Assembly: GCF_009905725.1 (NCBI RefSeq)
Contig: NZ_JAAAKV010000005.1
Location: forward strand, 248,001-312,000
DNA length: 64,000 nucleotides
Direction of reading: 5' to 3'
Source: Emticicia sp. CRIBPO
GTDB taxonomy: Bacteria > Bacteroidota > Bacteroidia > Cytophagales > Spirosomataceae
In this document: positions 9,501 to 17,532 of the stretch, piece after piece
Layout of the letters: the number at the start of each line of letters is the position of its first letter
Position numbering within the stretch: the first letter of the stretch is position 1
The notes under the pieces: generated by a model
Told to the model about the DNA's origin: nothing
Seen by the model: the letters and a program-made list of their open reading frames with translations, nothing else
Database searches by the model: none
Translations under genes and position numbers: made by a program

Positions 9501-9705
9501 ATTAAGGAATGTTCAGTTGGGTTATACGCTTAATCCGGACCTGGTGAAAAAAGCAGGATTAAAAAGACTCAGAGTTTACGCCATGGCAGAAAACCTGTTT
9601 CTGATTAAATCCCCGAGTTTCTCGGGCCCCGATCCGGAAAGAACAGATATTAATGCTATTCCAATACCAAGGACATTTACTGCCGGAGTTAATGTGTCAT
9701 TCTAA
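6550..9705 (+). CDS. SusC/RagA-type TonB-dependent outer membrane transporter
   Basis: A 1051-residue outer-membrane receptor that takes oligosaccharide into the periplasm using TonB energy, with SusD as its lid. It has a signal peptide (MKRKLLWIMLIFSVVQSLQAQ), then the carboxypeptidase-like CarboxypepD_reg domain (about residues 25-95, VINGTVKASDGQILPGVSI), the SusC signature region around NEIVVVGYTSSKKEDLTGAI, a plug domain (about 115-230, with YIIDGMPTK and YGSRASNGVVIVTTK) and a large beta-barrel ending in GVNVSF, a normal barrel C-terminus with a final phenylalanine. Length is normal. It lies between the kinase and the SusD gene, 18 bases before the latter. Substrate: fructan or fructo-oligosaccharide by context. 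Confidence 0.95.
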   Translation: MKRKLLWIMLIFSVVQSLQAQTKSVINGTVKASDGQILPGVSISEKGTSNGVITGVSGTYSISVSPKAILVFSYIGMKTAEVETGSSTVINMTLQADSKSLNEIVVVGYTSSKKEDLTGAIAVVDLAPVRNISSGNPMQSLQGRVPGLYIEKTGSPNGNNSRILIRGANTLGNTDPLYIIDGMPTKRPEVLQSLNPNSIETIQVLKDASASSIYGSRASNGVVIVTTKNGANGNGKINVDFNTSISSQSEKYQRFKMLNAVDRGGALWQASINDGVNPEDGYGALYAFDWNKDFKNPVLNNVSVKPFVGGNQNMPAGDTDWQSVMYKTGVVTNNDLTISGGSKTSSLQINLGYYKNTGMLRYSGYEKFSGRINALTSTFNGKLKMGANIQLASSNETLAASDIGGALTPGLAVTLAPTIPVYAADGSWGGAIGSGYSDRNNPLHMQYINRWDNANRLTLFGNVFAEVELAKDLTFRSSVGADNAAFYFKNIEQAFEEGSFGRTNNSLTIDQNKFLSLTWSNTLTYGLTLGNHRLKFLGGVEAIKNDLRFELAKKEGFAVQNEDYFVLSSGTGNTNVSGTGSGSRLLSQFGRVDYGFSDKYLLALTVRRDGSSRFGSENRFGIFPAASAGWRIDKENFFKKTKLVSNLKIRAGVGRVGNQEIGDLARFGLYDTRYGARQSQYPNGHDGFFDQFYNIGTAYDLNGVNTGILPSGFVSTQGENPNLKWETTDEINTGVDFGFFDGIIQGAFDFFTRKTSDILITPPVASAVGEGQLKVVNGATKTNKGFEFSLGYYSKPKGDFTYSILTGISRFRDKITVLPEEVRSAYAGNAITTIIGHSQFDIFGYKTSGLFQSQTEVDAAADQVGAGPGRIRYVDTNEDGKIDALDQVFFGTTLPAFEYNLRIDAGYRNFDLSVFGSGIAGRKGFDIYTFYNNFIRGRDNVGPGVFDAWSAKNTGSSIPTLSLSDVNGETRTSDYFMVNTSYFKLRNVQLGYTLNPDLVKKAGLKRLRVYAMAENLFLIKSPSFSGPDPERTDINAIPIPRTFTAGVNVSF

Positions 9706-9723
9706 ATCTTAAAGCTAAAAAAA

Positions 9724-11436
9724 ATGAAAAACAGATATATAAATATTGCTGCAATTGCCGGAGTTTTATTGATAACGTCGTCATGTAAAGATTTTCTGGA
9801 ATATCAGCCCAAAGGGCTTTTATCCTCTGAAAGTATAAAGTCAGCTGCCGGAGCTGAAGCCTTATCTACTGCGGCCTATGCCGGGATAGGAAATGATGAT
9901 ATGATAGGCCCCATGACGAGTATGTGGGTATATGGCAGTGTACGTTCAGACGACAGCTACAAAGGAGGAGGTGGTGTTTCTGATGTAGCCGATATAGATT
10001 TTTATGAACACTATAACCTTACTCGCCCTGATCAGGGACTAATGCACCGTTTTACCTGGGAAAACTTTTACAAGGCCATTTCAAGAACTAATACGGCAAT
10101 AAGAAGTCTGAATGCTCTCAATGACACTGAATTCCCGTTAAAAAAGACCCGTCTGGCAGAAATGAGGTTTTTGAGAGGACATTCCCATTTTATGCTGAAG
10201 ATGCTATTTAAGAATATTCCGTACATTGACGAAACCCTTTCTTCTGAAGACATTCTCAAAGAGTCTAATGTGAAATACAAAACTGACGAATTGTGGAATG
10301 TAATTGCTAAGGACTTCCAATTTGCTATCGACAACCTGCCTGTTTCACAGCCACAAATCGGGCGTGCCAATAAATTATCAGCATCGGCTTATTTGGCAAA
10401 GTTGAGGTTATTTCAGGCTTATGAGCAAAATGAAAGCCATAAAGTGATCAATATCAATAAAGCCAGGTTGCAGGAAGTTGTCAACCTTACTCAGGAGGTC
10501 ATTAAATCAGGAAAATATAAACTTCAGCCTGATTTTGCTGAAAACTTCATTGCTGAAACTGAAAACGGGCCTGAATCAGTTTTTGCCATTCAGTATTCCA
10601 TCAACGACGGAACTTCGGTTGGACGCTTAAGTTATGTTACCGGCCTCAATTATCCGCACGGAGCACCGCAATACGGATGTTGTGGTTTTCATCAGCCAAG
10701 TCAGACCTTAGTAAATGCCTTCAAAACTGATAGTAATGGATTTCCTGCATTTAACAATTTCAATGATAAAAATGTAGATTTTAATGTTGATACAGTTGAT
10801 CCAAGAGTTGACCATACTGTAGGGATTGATGGCCATGTTTATAAATATGATGCGTCAAAACCTTTCAGTAATAGTTGGGTACGTGACCCGGGGGTTTACG
10901 GCTTCTTTCACTCCATGAAAGAGCAGCAACTGGCCACCAGTTCTTCATATCACAAAGAAGGACCGTTCATTGGCTCATCAAAAAACATAGATATTATCAG
11001 GTATGATGATGTATTACTGATGCAGGCAGAAGCCTATATTGAATTAGGTCAACAGGAAATGGCCAGGCCCTTGATCAATCAGATAAGGAAACGAGCTGCA
11101 GAGAGTACGGGCAGGCTCAAGAAAACGGACGGCACATTTGCTTCTAAATATAACATTCGTGAATATGAAGCCACCGGATGGACACAAGAGTTCGCCAGGA
11201 AAGCCTTACAATGGGAAAGAAGGCTGGAGTTCGCGACCGAAAGCCCTCGTTTCTTCGATCTTGTGAGATGGGGTATCGCAGAACAAACCCTCAATCAATA
11301 TCTCGAAAAGGAAAAAACAAGAAGGCCCTATCTTTCAACAGCCAAATTTAGTGCCGGAAGGGATGAGTATCTGCCGATTCCTCAACGTGAAATCAGTTTC
11401 ACTAAAGGATTATATCAACAGAATCCAGGTTATTAA
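9724..11436 (+). CDS. SusD/RagB-type surface glycan-binding lipoprotein
   Basis: A 570-residue lipoprotein that caps the SusC barrel and binds the incoming glycan. The N-terminus is a lipoprotein signal (IAGVLLITSSCKDFLEYQPKG begins around residue 13), with the lipid-bearing cysteine near residue 21 followed by the DFLE..PKG start typical of SusD proteins. The middle contains the TPR-like helices of the fold (RLAEMRFLRGHSHFMLKMLF), and the C-terminal SusD region carries DVLLMQAEAYIELG, LINQIRKRA, ALQWERRLEFATESPRFFDL and the end YLPIPQREIS. These are the most conserved parts of the family. It is paired with the SusC gene, followed after a 68-base gap by GH32, with a strong hairpin in the gap. 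Confidence 0.95.
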   Translation: MKNRYINIAAIAGVLLITSSCKDFLEYQPKGLLSSESIKSAAGAEALSTAAYAGIGNDDMIGPMTSMWVYGSVRSDDSYKGGGGVSDVADIDFYEHYNLTRPDQGLMHRFTWENFYKAISRTNTAIRSLNALNDTEFPLKKTRLAEMRFLRGHSHFMLKMLFKNIPYIDETLSSEDILKESNVKYKTDELWNVIAKDFQFAIDNLPVSQPQIGRANKLSASAYLAKLRLFQAYEQNESHKVININKARLQEVVNLTQEVIKSGKYKLQPDFAENFIAETENGPESVFAIQYSINDGTSVGRLSYVTGLNYPHGAPQYGCCGFHQPSQTLVNAFKTDSNGFPAFNNFNDKNVDFNVDTVDPRVDHTVGIDGHVYKYDASKPFSNSWVRDPGVYGFFHSMKEQQLATSSSYHKEGPFIGSSKNIDIIRYDDVLLMQAEAYIELGQQEMARPLINQIRKRAAESTGRLKKTDGTFASKYNIREYEATGWTQEFARKALQWERRLEFATESPRFFDLVRWGIAEQTLNQYLEKEKTRRPYLSTAKFSAGRDEYLPIPQREISFTKGLYQQNPGY

Positions 11437-11447
11437 TAATTGACTTC

Positions 11448-11482
11448 TGATCCCGGTAAGTTTTGTAACTCTACCGGGATCA
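11448..11482 (+). promoter_or_regulatory. Intercistronic hairpin between susD and the GH32 gene
   Basis: TGATCCCGGTA (11448-11458) and TACCGGGATCA (11472-11482) form a perfect 11-base stem with a 13-base loop. No T run follows, so it is not a standard terminator. It may protect the upstream SusCD message or partly attenuate GH32 transcription. Confidence 0.6.
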
Positions 11483-11504
11483 AATACCATTTAATCTTAA
11501 TATT

Positions 11505-13004
11505 ATGAACAATAAACTATTTGCTCTCATCTTTTTGTCAGGAATTATCTTTTTCAATACAATAATGGCACAAGATAGGAACGAACAATACAGACCGGAG
11601 TTTCATTTTTCGCCAAAATCAAACTGGATGAATGATCCTAATGGGATGGTATATTTTAATGGTAAATATCACCTTTTTTTTCAACATAATCCCAATAGCT
11701 CAAAATGGGGACCCATGCATTGGGGGCATGCGATAAGTAAAGATCTTGTAAGCTGGGAAGAACAAAAAATTGCTTTAGCCCCGGACAGCCTTGGTGCTAT
11801 TTTTTCAGGCAGTGCTGTAGTGGATAAAAATAATTCAGCCGGTTTTGGGGAAAATGCTCTGGTCGCCATTTTTACACACCATAACAGTGCAATTGAAAAA
11901 GAAGGAACCGGACTTCATCAGTATCAAAGCATTGCTTACAGTAATGATGAAGGGAAAACATGGACCAAGTATAAGGGAAACCCGGTGCTTCCCAATCCGG
12001 GAATTGAAGATTTCAGAGATCCCAAAGTAATGTGGCATGAGCCCTCTCAGCAATGGGTTATGACGCTCGCTACAAAACAGACGATTACTTTTTATGGCTC
12101 AACTAATTTGAAATCATGGAATAAGCTGAGTGAGTTTGGTGAAGGGTATGGAGCTCATGGCGGGGTTTGGGAATGTCCTGACCTGATTAGTTTTGATCAT
12201 GACGGAGAAAAGTTTTGGGTACTTCTTGTAAGTATTAATCCGGGCGGGCCGAGTGGAGGATCAGCTACTCAATATTTTGTTGGGCATTTCGATGGAAAGA
12301 CTTTCAAGCCATTAGAAAATAAAACCAAATGGGTTGACTATGGAGCGGATAATTATGCCGGGGTCACCTGGTCAAATACAGGTAATAAAAGATTGTTCAT
12401 CGGTTGGATGAACAACTGGAACTATGCCAATATCATTCCCACTCAGAATTGGCGGGGTGCAGCAACCGTAGCCCGAGAACTTCAGCTTCAAAAAATTGAC
12501 GGGGAATTTTTCCTCTCTTCAAACCCGGTCCCGGAATTCGAGAAATTAGTCTCCCCTCTTGCCACATTCAGCAATCATAAGTTGAAAGGGCAACTTGATT
12601 TATCAAAAAATATCCAAAAAACGGATGGAGTTTTTAAGCTTGAATTGGTTCTAAAGGAAACACGTGACTTTTCTATCGTACTGGCAAATGAAGCAGGCAA
12701 TGAGCTTTTAGTCGGGTATGATAAGAAATCGGATAACTATTACATTGATAGGACAAAATCCGGCAAAGTAAATTTTGAGCCGGGATTTGCTGCACGCCAT
12801 AGTGGGCCGAGAATAGCTAAGACCAGGGAGATTTCATTAACACTCCTGGTTGATGCCGGATCTGTCGAACTCTTTGCTGATGACGGACTCACTGTTATGA
12901 CCGATCTGTTCTTTTCTGAAAAGAAAATGAATAAATTATATATCAGATCAGTGTCTGGTATAACGATAACCCAATTAAAGTACTCTGATGTGCAAAAGAA
13001 GTGA
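11505..13004 (+). CDS. Glycoside hydrolase family 32 (fructan hydrolase / levanase / invertase)
   Basis: A 499-residue exported enzyme that hydrolyses beta-fructosyl bonds of levan, inulin, fructo-oligosaccharides or sucrose. A signal peptide (about residues 1-22, ending IMAQ) directs it out of the cytoplasm; there is no lipobox, so it is probably periplasmic. The three GH32 catalytic blocks are intact: WMNDPNG with nucleophile D44, FRDPK with transition-state stabiliser D172, and WECPDL with acid/base E223. A five-bladed propeller occupies about residues 30-345 and the beta-sandwich module about 350-495. It is the last gene of the operon, followed by a terminator at 13104-13135. Exo- or endo-action and preferred linkage cannot be read from sequence. 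Confidence 0.95.
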   Translation: MNNKLFALIFLSGIIFFNTIMAQDRNEQYRPEFHFSPKSNWMNDPNGMVYFNGKYHLFFQHNPNSSKWGPMHWGHAISKDLVSWEEQKIALAPDSLGAIFSGSAVVDKNNSAGFGENALVAIFTHHNSAIEKEGTGLHQYQSIAYSNDEGKTWTKYKGNPVLPNPGIEDFRDPKVMWHEPSQQWVMTLATKQTITFYGSTNLKSWNKLSEFGEGYGAHGGVWECPDLISFDHDGEKFWVLLVSINPGGPSGGSATQYFVGHFDGKTFKPLENKTKWVDYGADNYAGVTWSNTGNKRLFIGWMNNWNYANIIPTQNWRGAATVARELQLQKIDGEFFLSSNPVPEFEKLVSPLATFSNHKLKGQLDLSKNIQKTDGVFKLELVLKETRDFSIVLANEAGNELLVGYDKKSDNYYIDRTKSGKVNFEPGFAARHSGPRIAKTREISLTLLVDAGSVELFADDGLTVMTDLFFSEKKMNKLYIRSVSGITITQLKYSDVQKK

Positions 13005-13103
13005 AATGAGTAAATAACCTTTTCTATCTATGAGCTCCTGGGTTAGATGATATTACTAATAATCAGTAGTTGACTTAAACCGACTTTAATTAGTGGGATA
13101 GCG

Positions 13104-13135
13104 AAAAAATGCAGGTACAATACCTGCTTTTTTTC
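13104..13135 (+). terminator. Rho-independent terminator of the fructan operon
   Basis: Stem GCAGGTA (13111-13117) with TACCTGC (13121-13127), loop CAA, followed by a run of seven T. It separates the operon from the regulator gene. Confidence 0.85.
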
Positions 13136-13199
13136 CGTTTAAACTCAAAAATAGAATTATATTTATAATAAAAATAAAAAAGTTGATAAGGTTAGTGGC

Positions 13200-15959
13200 A
13201 TGATGGATATGCGTAAATTTTACTACCTGCAAATTGAAAAAATTCTATCCGTTTTATGGATGGTAGTTTTGCTTTGTGGATGCTCTCAGAATAATAAAGA
13301 AAGATATACTATCGGATTTTCGCAATGTACTGGTGACGATGAGTGGAGGAAAGCCATGCTTGATGATATGAAACGAGAATTGGCATTCTATTCTGATACC
13401 AGGTTGATTTTTAAAGACGCAAACGCCAATAGCAATACGCAGATTAAGCAAATACGAGAATTGCTTAATAATGGTATAGATTTGCTTATCGTTTCACCTA
13501 ATGAAGCTGAACCTGTTACACCAGTAATTGAGGAAGCATTCAAAAAAGGAATCCCGGTGGTAGTTGTTGACAGGCGAACTTCATCATCTTATTACACAGC
13601 CTATGTCGGAGGAGATAATTATCAGGTAGGAAAAGCTGCCGGTCAGTATATTGCTGCTTTGCTTAACAAAAAAGGAAAAATAATTGAAATAACCGGGCTT
13701 CCTAAATCTTCCCCGGCCAATGACCGTCACCGGGGTCTCAAAGAAGCTATTAAACCCTATCCTGAAATTACCTTGGTGGAAACCCTGAATGGTGAATGGG
13801 AGAAAAAACAAGCCAAGGAACAATTGTCAAAAGTAATTCATTTATACCCTGACCTTGATCTTATTTTTGCACAAAATGAGGTAATGGCTCTGGGAGCTCA
13901 TGAGGTATGTATGCAGCAATTTCCCGGACGCCAGATTAAAATTGTTGGGGTTGACGGACTGCCCGGAGCGTTTGGGGACATCCAAATGGTTTATGATAAA
14001 TTGATCACGGCAACAGCATTATATCCTACAGGTGGAGAAGAAGCTGTCCGGGTAGCCATGAACATTCTCAGGAAACAACCCTTTCAAAGAGAGAATTTGT
14101 TGCAAACTGCTATTATAGATTCTTCTAATGTCAGAATGATCAAAATGCAGACAGACAAGCTTCTGGACCAGCAAAAAGATATTGAAAGACAACAAAGCAG
14201 AATTGATGAACAGCTGAGGATTTACAAAACCCAGAAAGTTCTTCTCTATTTAATGACTGGCTTACTTGTGGCTGCAATCATTTTAGGGTCGATTGCTTTG
14301 TACTCACTTGTTGAGAACAAAAAGATAAACAAAGAATTGAAAGCCCAAAGTGATGAAATTCTAAGACAAAGGAATCAGATACAGGAGATTGCGGAAAAGG
14401 CACAAGAAGCTACAGAATCTAAGTTCAGGTTTTTTACCAATATCTCGCATGAATTCAGGACCCCTCTTACCCTTATTATTGGTCCGGTCGAAGACCTTCT
14501 GAATCAGAGGAAAGATGAAAATCAGGTTAGAAAAAACCTGGTCCTCATTCAACGAAATGCTCAAAGGCTCCTTAGGCTGGTCAATCAATTGATGGATTTC
14601 AGAAAAGTGGAAAGCGGAAAAATAAGAATCCAGGCCAGGTTGATAGATCTGAACAGTTTTTTGAAAGACATCATGGAGCCTTTTGAATTTACTGCTAAGA
14701 GGAGAAAGATAGATTTCAGGCTTATTTCCAGGTTTTCTGCTCTGGAGGTTTGGTTTGACGAAGATATGTTGGACAAAGTATTGTTTAATTTACTTTCCAA
14801 TGCTTTTAAATATACAGAGGATCATGGAAGGATTTATTTGTTTCTGGAGCAAACACCTGGGTTTGTTTTGATTAAAGTGGAAGATAATGGCTCGGGAATG
14901 AGTGAAAGCGACGCCCTCAGAGCATTTGAGATGTTCTATCAAGGTGGTAATGCTGTAAGAGGTACAGGGCTTGGATTACCTTTGTCAAGGGAACTTGTAG
15001 AGCTGCATCAAGGAACCATTGATGTTAAAAGCAAGCTAAATGAGGGTACAATTTTCACCGTGAGCATTCCATCGGGTAAGGATCATTTAAATCCGGAAGA
15101 TATCGTGATAGAAGATCGCGGATTAAGGCTTGGTTACATTAATAAACCCATCATTGATACAGAAGATAATGCAGGTGTGAGCTTCGGAAAGCTGGCTGGA
15201 GCTGAAGCTCCATCGGTTTTGATCATCGAAGATGACGATGATCTCAGAGGGTTCCTTTATGAGCTGTTGAAAGGGAAGTTTCAGATAATAATGGCATCAG
15301 ATGGAAGATCGGGACTTGAGAAGTGTTTTGATACAGCTCCGGATCTTGTGGTATGTGACATTATGTTACCGGAAATGGATGGATTAAAAATCACCTCAAC
15401 TTTGAAAGGTGATTTGAGAACCTCTCATATCCCAGTTATGCTTTTAACCGCCAAAAACAGTGTCGAGCAACAGGTGGAAGGTATGCACACAGGGGCAGAT
15501 TTATATTTAACCAAGCCTTTCAGTTCGCAACTCCTGATAGAAAGTATTTCCAGCTTATTGATCAATCGTAAAATTCTCAGGTCCTGGAATGTGAGTAATG
15601 CCCCCTCCGAAACCCCCGGTAATTTATCGCGTCTGGATAAAAAATTTCTGAATGATTTAAAGGCAGCAATTCTTTCAGGTATTTCTGATCCTGATTTAAG
15701 TGTTGAGGCCTTAGGACGTGAATTAGGTCTGTCCAGGGTCCAGTTATTCAGAAAAGCAAAAGCATTATTAGGGTGTGGCATAAATGATATGATTCTTAAT
15801 ATGAGACTTGAAAAGGCGTGTGTCTTACTTAATGATTCAGAACTCTCTATTGCAGAAGTAGCTGATAGGGTTGGATTTGCTACCCAAAGCTATTTTTCCA
15901 CGGTTTTCAAAGCAAAGTACGGGACATCCCCGAAAGATTTCAAAGGGTCTGTGCGTTAA
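13200..15959 (+). CDS. Hybrid two-component system regulator with periplasmic sugar-binding sensor
   Basis: A 919-residue one-piece sensor and regulator. In order: an N-terminal membrane signal ending in LLCGCSQ (possible lipid anchor or uncleaved helix), a ribose-binding-protein-like sensor (about residues 36-310, with NNGIDLLIVSPNEAEPVTP and GVDGLPGAF), a coiled coil, a membrane helix (about 347-370), the histidine kinase core (phospho-acceptor H417 in NISHEFRTPL; ATPase boxes with NLLSNAFKYTE, VEDNGSGM and GTGLGLPLS), a receiver domain (about 672-790, phospho-acceptor D720 in CDIMLPEMDG), and an AraC-type DNA-binding domain (about 815-919). This plan matches the Bacteroides thetaiotaomicron fructan regulator BT1754, whose periplasmic domain binds fructose. 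The start may be a later Met (13203 or 13209). It lies just downstream of the operon it probably controls. Confidence 0.95.
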   Translation: MMDMRKFYYLQIEKILSVLWMVVLLCGCSQNNKERYTIGFSQCTGDDEWRKAMLDDMKRELAFYSDTRLIFKDANANSNTQIKQIRELLNNGIDLLIVSPNEAEPVTPVIEEAFKKGIPVVVVDRRTSSSYYTAYVGGDNYQVGKAAGQYIAALLNKKGKIIEITGLPKSSPANDRHRGLKEAIKPYPEITLVETLNGEWEKKQAKEQLSKVIHLYPDLDLIFAQNEVMALGAHEVCMQQFPGRQIKIVGVDGLPGAFGDIQMVYDKLITATALYPTGGEEAVRVAMNILRKQPFQRENLLQTAIIDSSNVRMIKMQTDKLLDQQKDIERQQSRIDEQLRIYKTQKVLLYLMTGLLVAAIILGSIALYSLVENKKINKELKAQSDEILRQRNQIQEIAEKAQEATESKFRFFTNISHEFRTPLTLIIGPVEDLLNQRKDENQVRKNLVLIQRNAQRLLRLVNQLMDFRKVESGKIRIQARLIDLNSFLKDIMEPFEFTAKRRKIDFRLISRFSALEVWFDEDMLDKVLFNLLSNAFKYTEDHGRIYLFLEQTPGFVLIKVEDNGSGMSESDALRAFEMFYQGGNAVRGTGLGLPLSRELVELHQGTIDVKSKLNEGTIFTVSIPSGKDHLNPEDIVIEDRGLRLGYINKPIIDTEDNAGVSFGKLAGAEAPSVLIIEDDDDLRGFLYELLKGKFQIIMASDGRSGLEKCFDTAPDLVVCDIMLPEMDGLKITSTLKGDLRTSHIPVMLLTAKNSVEQQVEGMHTGADLYLTKPFSSQLLIESISSLLINRKILRSWNVSNAPSETPGNLSRLDKKFLNDLKAAILSGISDPDLSVEALGRELGLSRVQLFRKAKALLGCGINDMILNMRLEKACVLLNDSELSIAEVADRVGFATQSYFSTVFKAKYGTSPKDFKGSVR

Positions 15960-16151
15960 TTGCTTAAGACATTGGTTATGGGGGGAGTTATTAAATAATC
16001 TGTTAAGCCAGATGGTAAGAGTATTTTGATAAGTTCTGATTCTGCTGTCGATTTAATCCCTCGTTTTTCGCACAAGGAAATCAAATTTTTATGCGTCCCA
16101 CAAGTTTTTGGCTTGATCCTCCTTGATCCCTTGTTGCAATGAATTTGTTGT

Positions 16152-16193
16152 ACCAAACAAAAAAGCAGCTACGTTTTTTATTCGTAACTGCTT
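16152..16193 (-). terminator. Terminator of the initiator tRNA gene
   Basis: On the minus strand AAGCAGTTACG (16193-16183) pairs with CGTAGCTGCTT (16173-16163), with one G-T pair, and is followed by a T-rich run. The stretch 15960-16150 between the regulator gene and this hairpin shows nothing else. Confidence 0.8.
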
Positions 16194-16204
16194 AATAATA
16201 TGTG

Positions 16205-16277
<73 letters not shown>

Positions 16278-16288
16278 ATATTGGACTG

Positions 16289-16318
16289 CAAAGGTAGTGC
16301 ATTTTTTTTGAAAAACAA
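16289..16318 (-). promoter_or_regulatory. Promoter of the initiator tRNA gene
   Basis: On the minus strand TTG (16318-16316) is followed after 19 bases by TACCTTTG (16296-16289), a full match to the TTG-N(17-23)-TAnnTTTG promoter. The start would fall a few bases before the tRNA 5' end at 16277. Confidence 0.65.
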
Positions 16319-16319
16319 G

Positions 16320-16327
16320 TACCTTTG
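16320..16327 (+). promoter_or_regulatory. Possible -7 box for era
   Basis: TACCTTTG on the plus strand, the mirror image of the tRNA -7 box at 16289-16296. No TTG is found at the right distance upstream, so it is only a half promoter; the era message would start near 16334. Confidence 0.35.
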
Positions 16328-16450
16328 TAAAAAAAGATAGGATCGGCACTGTCAGAGATGTTTTAAATGATTGCAAATGAGAGATAAGTTGTTCATAGTC
16401 ATTGGATTATATCTCGTGTTTGGTCTTGTCGGCATAAAAAAAATAAAATC

Positions 16451-17347
16451 GTGGAAATTACAGAAAATCATAAAGCGGGGTTCATCAGTATTGTGGGCAA
16501 GCCGAATGTAGGGAAATCGACCCTGATGAATGAACTCGTAGGAGAAAAACTTTCAATCATTACTTCCAAAGCACAGACCACCCGTCACCGGATCATGGGG
16601 ATTGTGAACGGGGTGATGGAAGACGTGCCATTTCAGCTGGTGTACTCAGATACACCGGGTATCATCAAACCGATGTACGAATTGCACAACGCCATGATGG
16701 AGTTTGTGCACGGCTCGTTGGAGGATGGAGATGTGATCCTGTTTGTGACCGATATCTTTGAAAAGTATGACGAAGAAGATGCGATCGATCGTCTGAAAAA
16801 AACTGACTCTCCGATTATCCTGATCATCAACAAAACCGACCTGGCTACGCCGGAACAGATAGAGGAGAAAATTGCCCATTGGAAATCAGTATTCAACCCG
16901 GCGGAAATCAGGACCATTTCGGCCCTGAAAAAAGAAGGGGTAGAGGAGCTTTTGCCGCTGATAGTGAAGTACCTGCCGCAGCATCCGCCGTATTTTCCGA
17001 AAGATGAGCTGACCGATAAACCGGAGCGTTTTTTTGCAGCGGAGATCATCCGGGAACGTATCCTGATGAATTACAAAAAGGAGATTCCTTACAGCTGCGA
17101 AGTGGTGATTACGTCATTTAAGGAGAGTGATGATATAATACGAATATCCTCAGAAATTTATGTGGAAAGGGCTACACAAAGAGCCATTTTGCTGGGCCAT
17201 AAAGGTGAAAGGATGAAGAAGGTCGGCACCGAGGCCAGGCTGGAAATGGAGAAGTTTTTTGCCAAGAAAATCTTCCTCGAACAATACATCAAAGTAGAAC
17301 CCGACTGGCGTCAGAAAAAAGCCAAAGTGGAAGGATTCGGGTATTGA
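16451..17347 (+). CDS. era: GTPase Era, ribosome small-subunit assembly
   Basis: A 298-residue GTPase that binds the 3' end of 16S rRNA and helps mature the 30S subunit. The GTPase domain has G1 GKPNVGKST, the switch segment TSKAQTTRHRIMG that marks Era, G3 DTPG and G4 NKTD; the C-terminal KH RNA-binding domain includes ILLGHKGERMKKVGTEAR and the C-terminal end RQKKAKVEGFGY. Length is standard. The start is a GTG at 16451, which directly gives the normal Era N-terminus (MEITENHKAGFISIVG). It lies divergent from the initiator tRNA gene, and no close downstream partner is on the same transcript except possibly the nuclease gene 185 bases on. Confidence 0.97.
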   Translation: MEITENHKAGFISIVGKPNVGKSTLMNELVGEKLSIITSKAQTTRHRIMGIVNGVMEDVPFQLVYSDTPGIIKPMYELHNAMMEFVHGSLEDGDVILFVTDIFEKYDEEDAIDRLKKTDSPIILIINKTDLATPEQIEEKIAHWKSVFNPAEIRTISALKKEGVEELLPLIVKYLPQHPPYFPKDELTDKPERFFAAEIIRERILMNYKKEIPYSCEVVITSFKESDDIIRISSEIYVERATQRAILLGHKGERMKKVGTEARLEMEKFFAKKIFLEQYIKVEPDWRQKKAKVEGFGY

Positions 17348-17532
17348 TCAGTCAGTTAACTTAATAAGTAAAAAGACGGTAAAGGGTGGTTAACCTTTTG
17401 GGAAGATATTTCCTTTCACCGTCTTTGCATATATGAATACTTGTTATTGATCAAACCGATCTCTAAATCAATAATTCAGAAATCGCAAATACCATCTTGT
17501 GCCTTGAAAACGTGCTTATATCCTAAAAATTA

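Noticed and set aside
4253-15959. Search for an integrase, transposase or excision gene in the presumed island
   Set aside because: None of the frames in the block encodes one; all large frames are explained by the fructan genes. The island idea rests on the tRNA repeat and composition only.
17371-17426. Possible stem AAAGACGGT with ACCGTCTTT after era
   Set aside because: The arms are interrupted by a bulge and a long loop and no T run follows; too weak for a terminator call.
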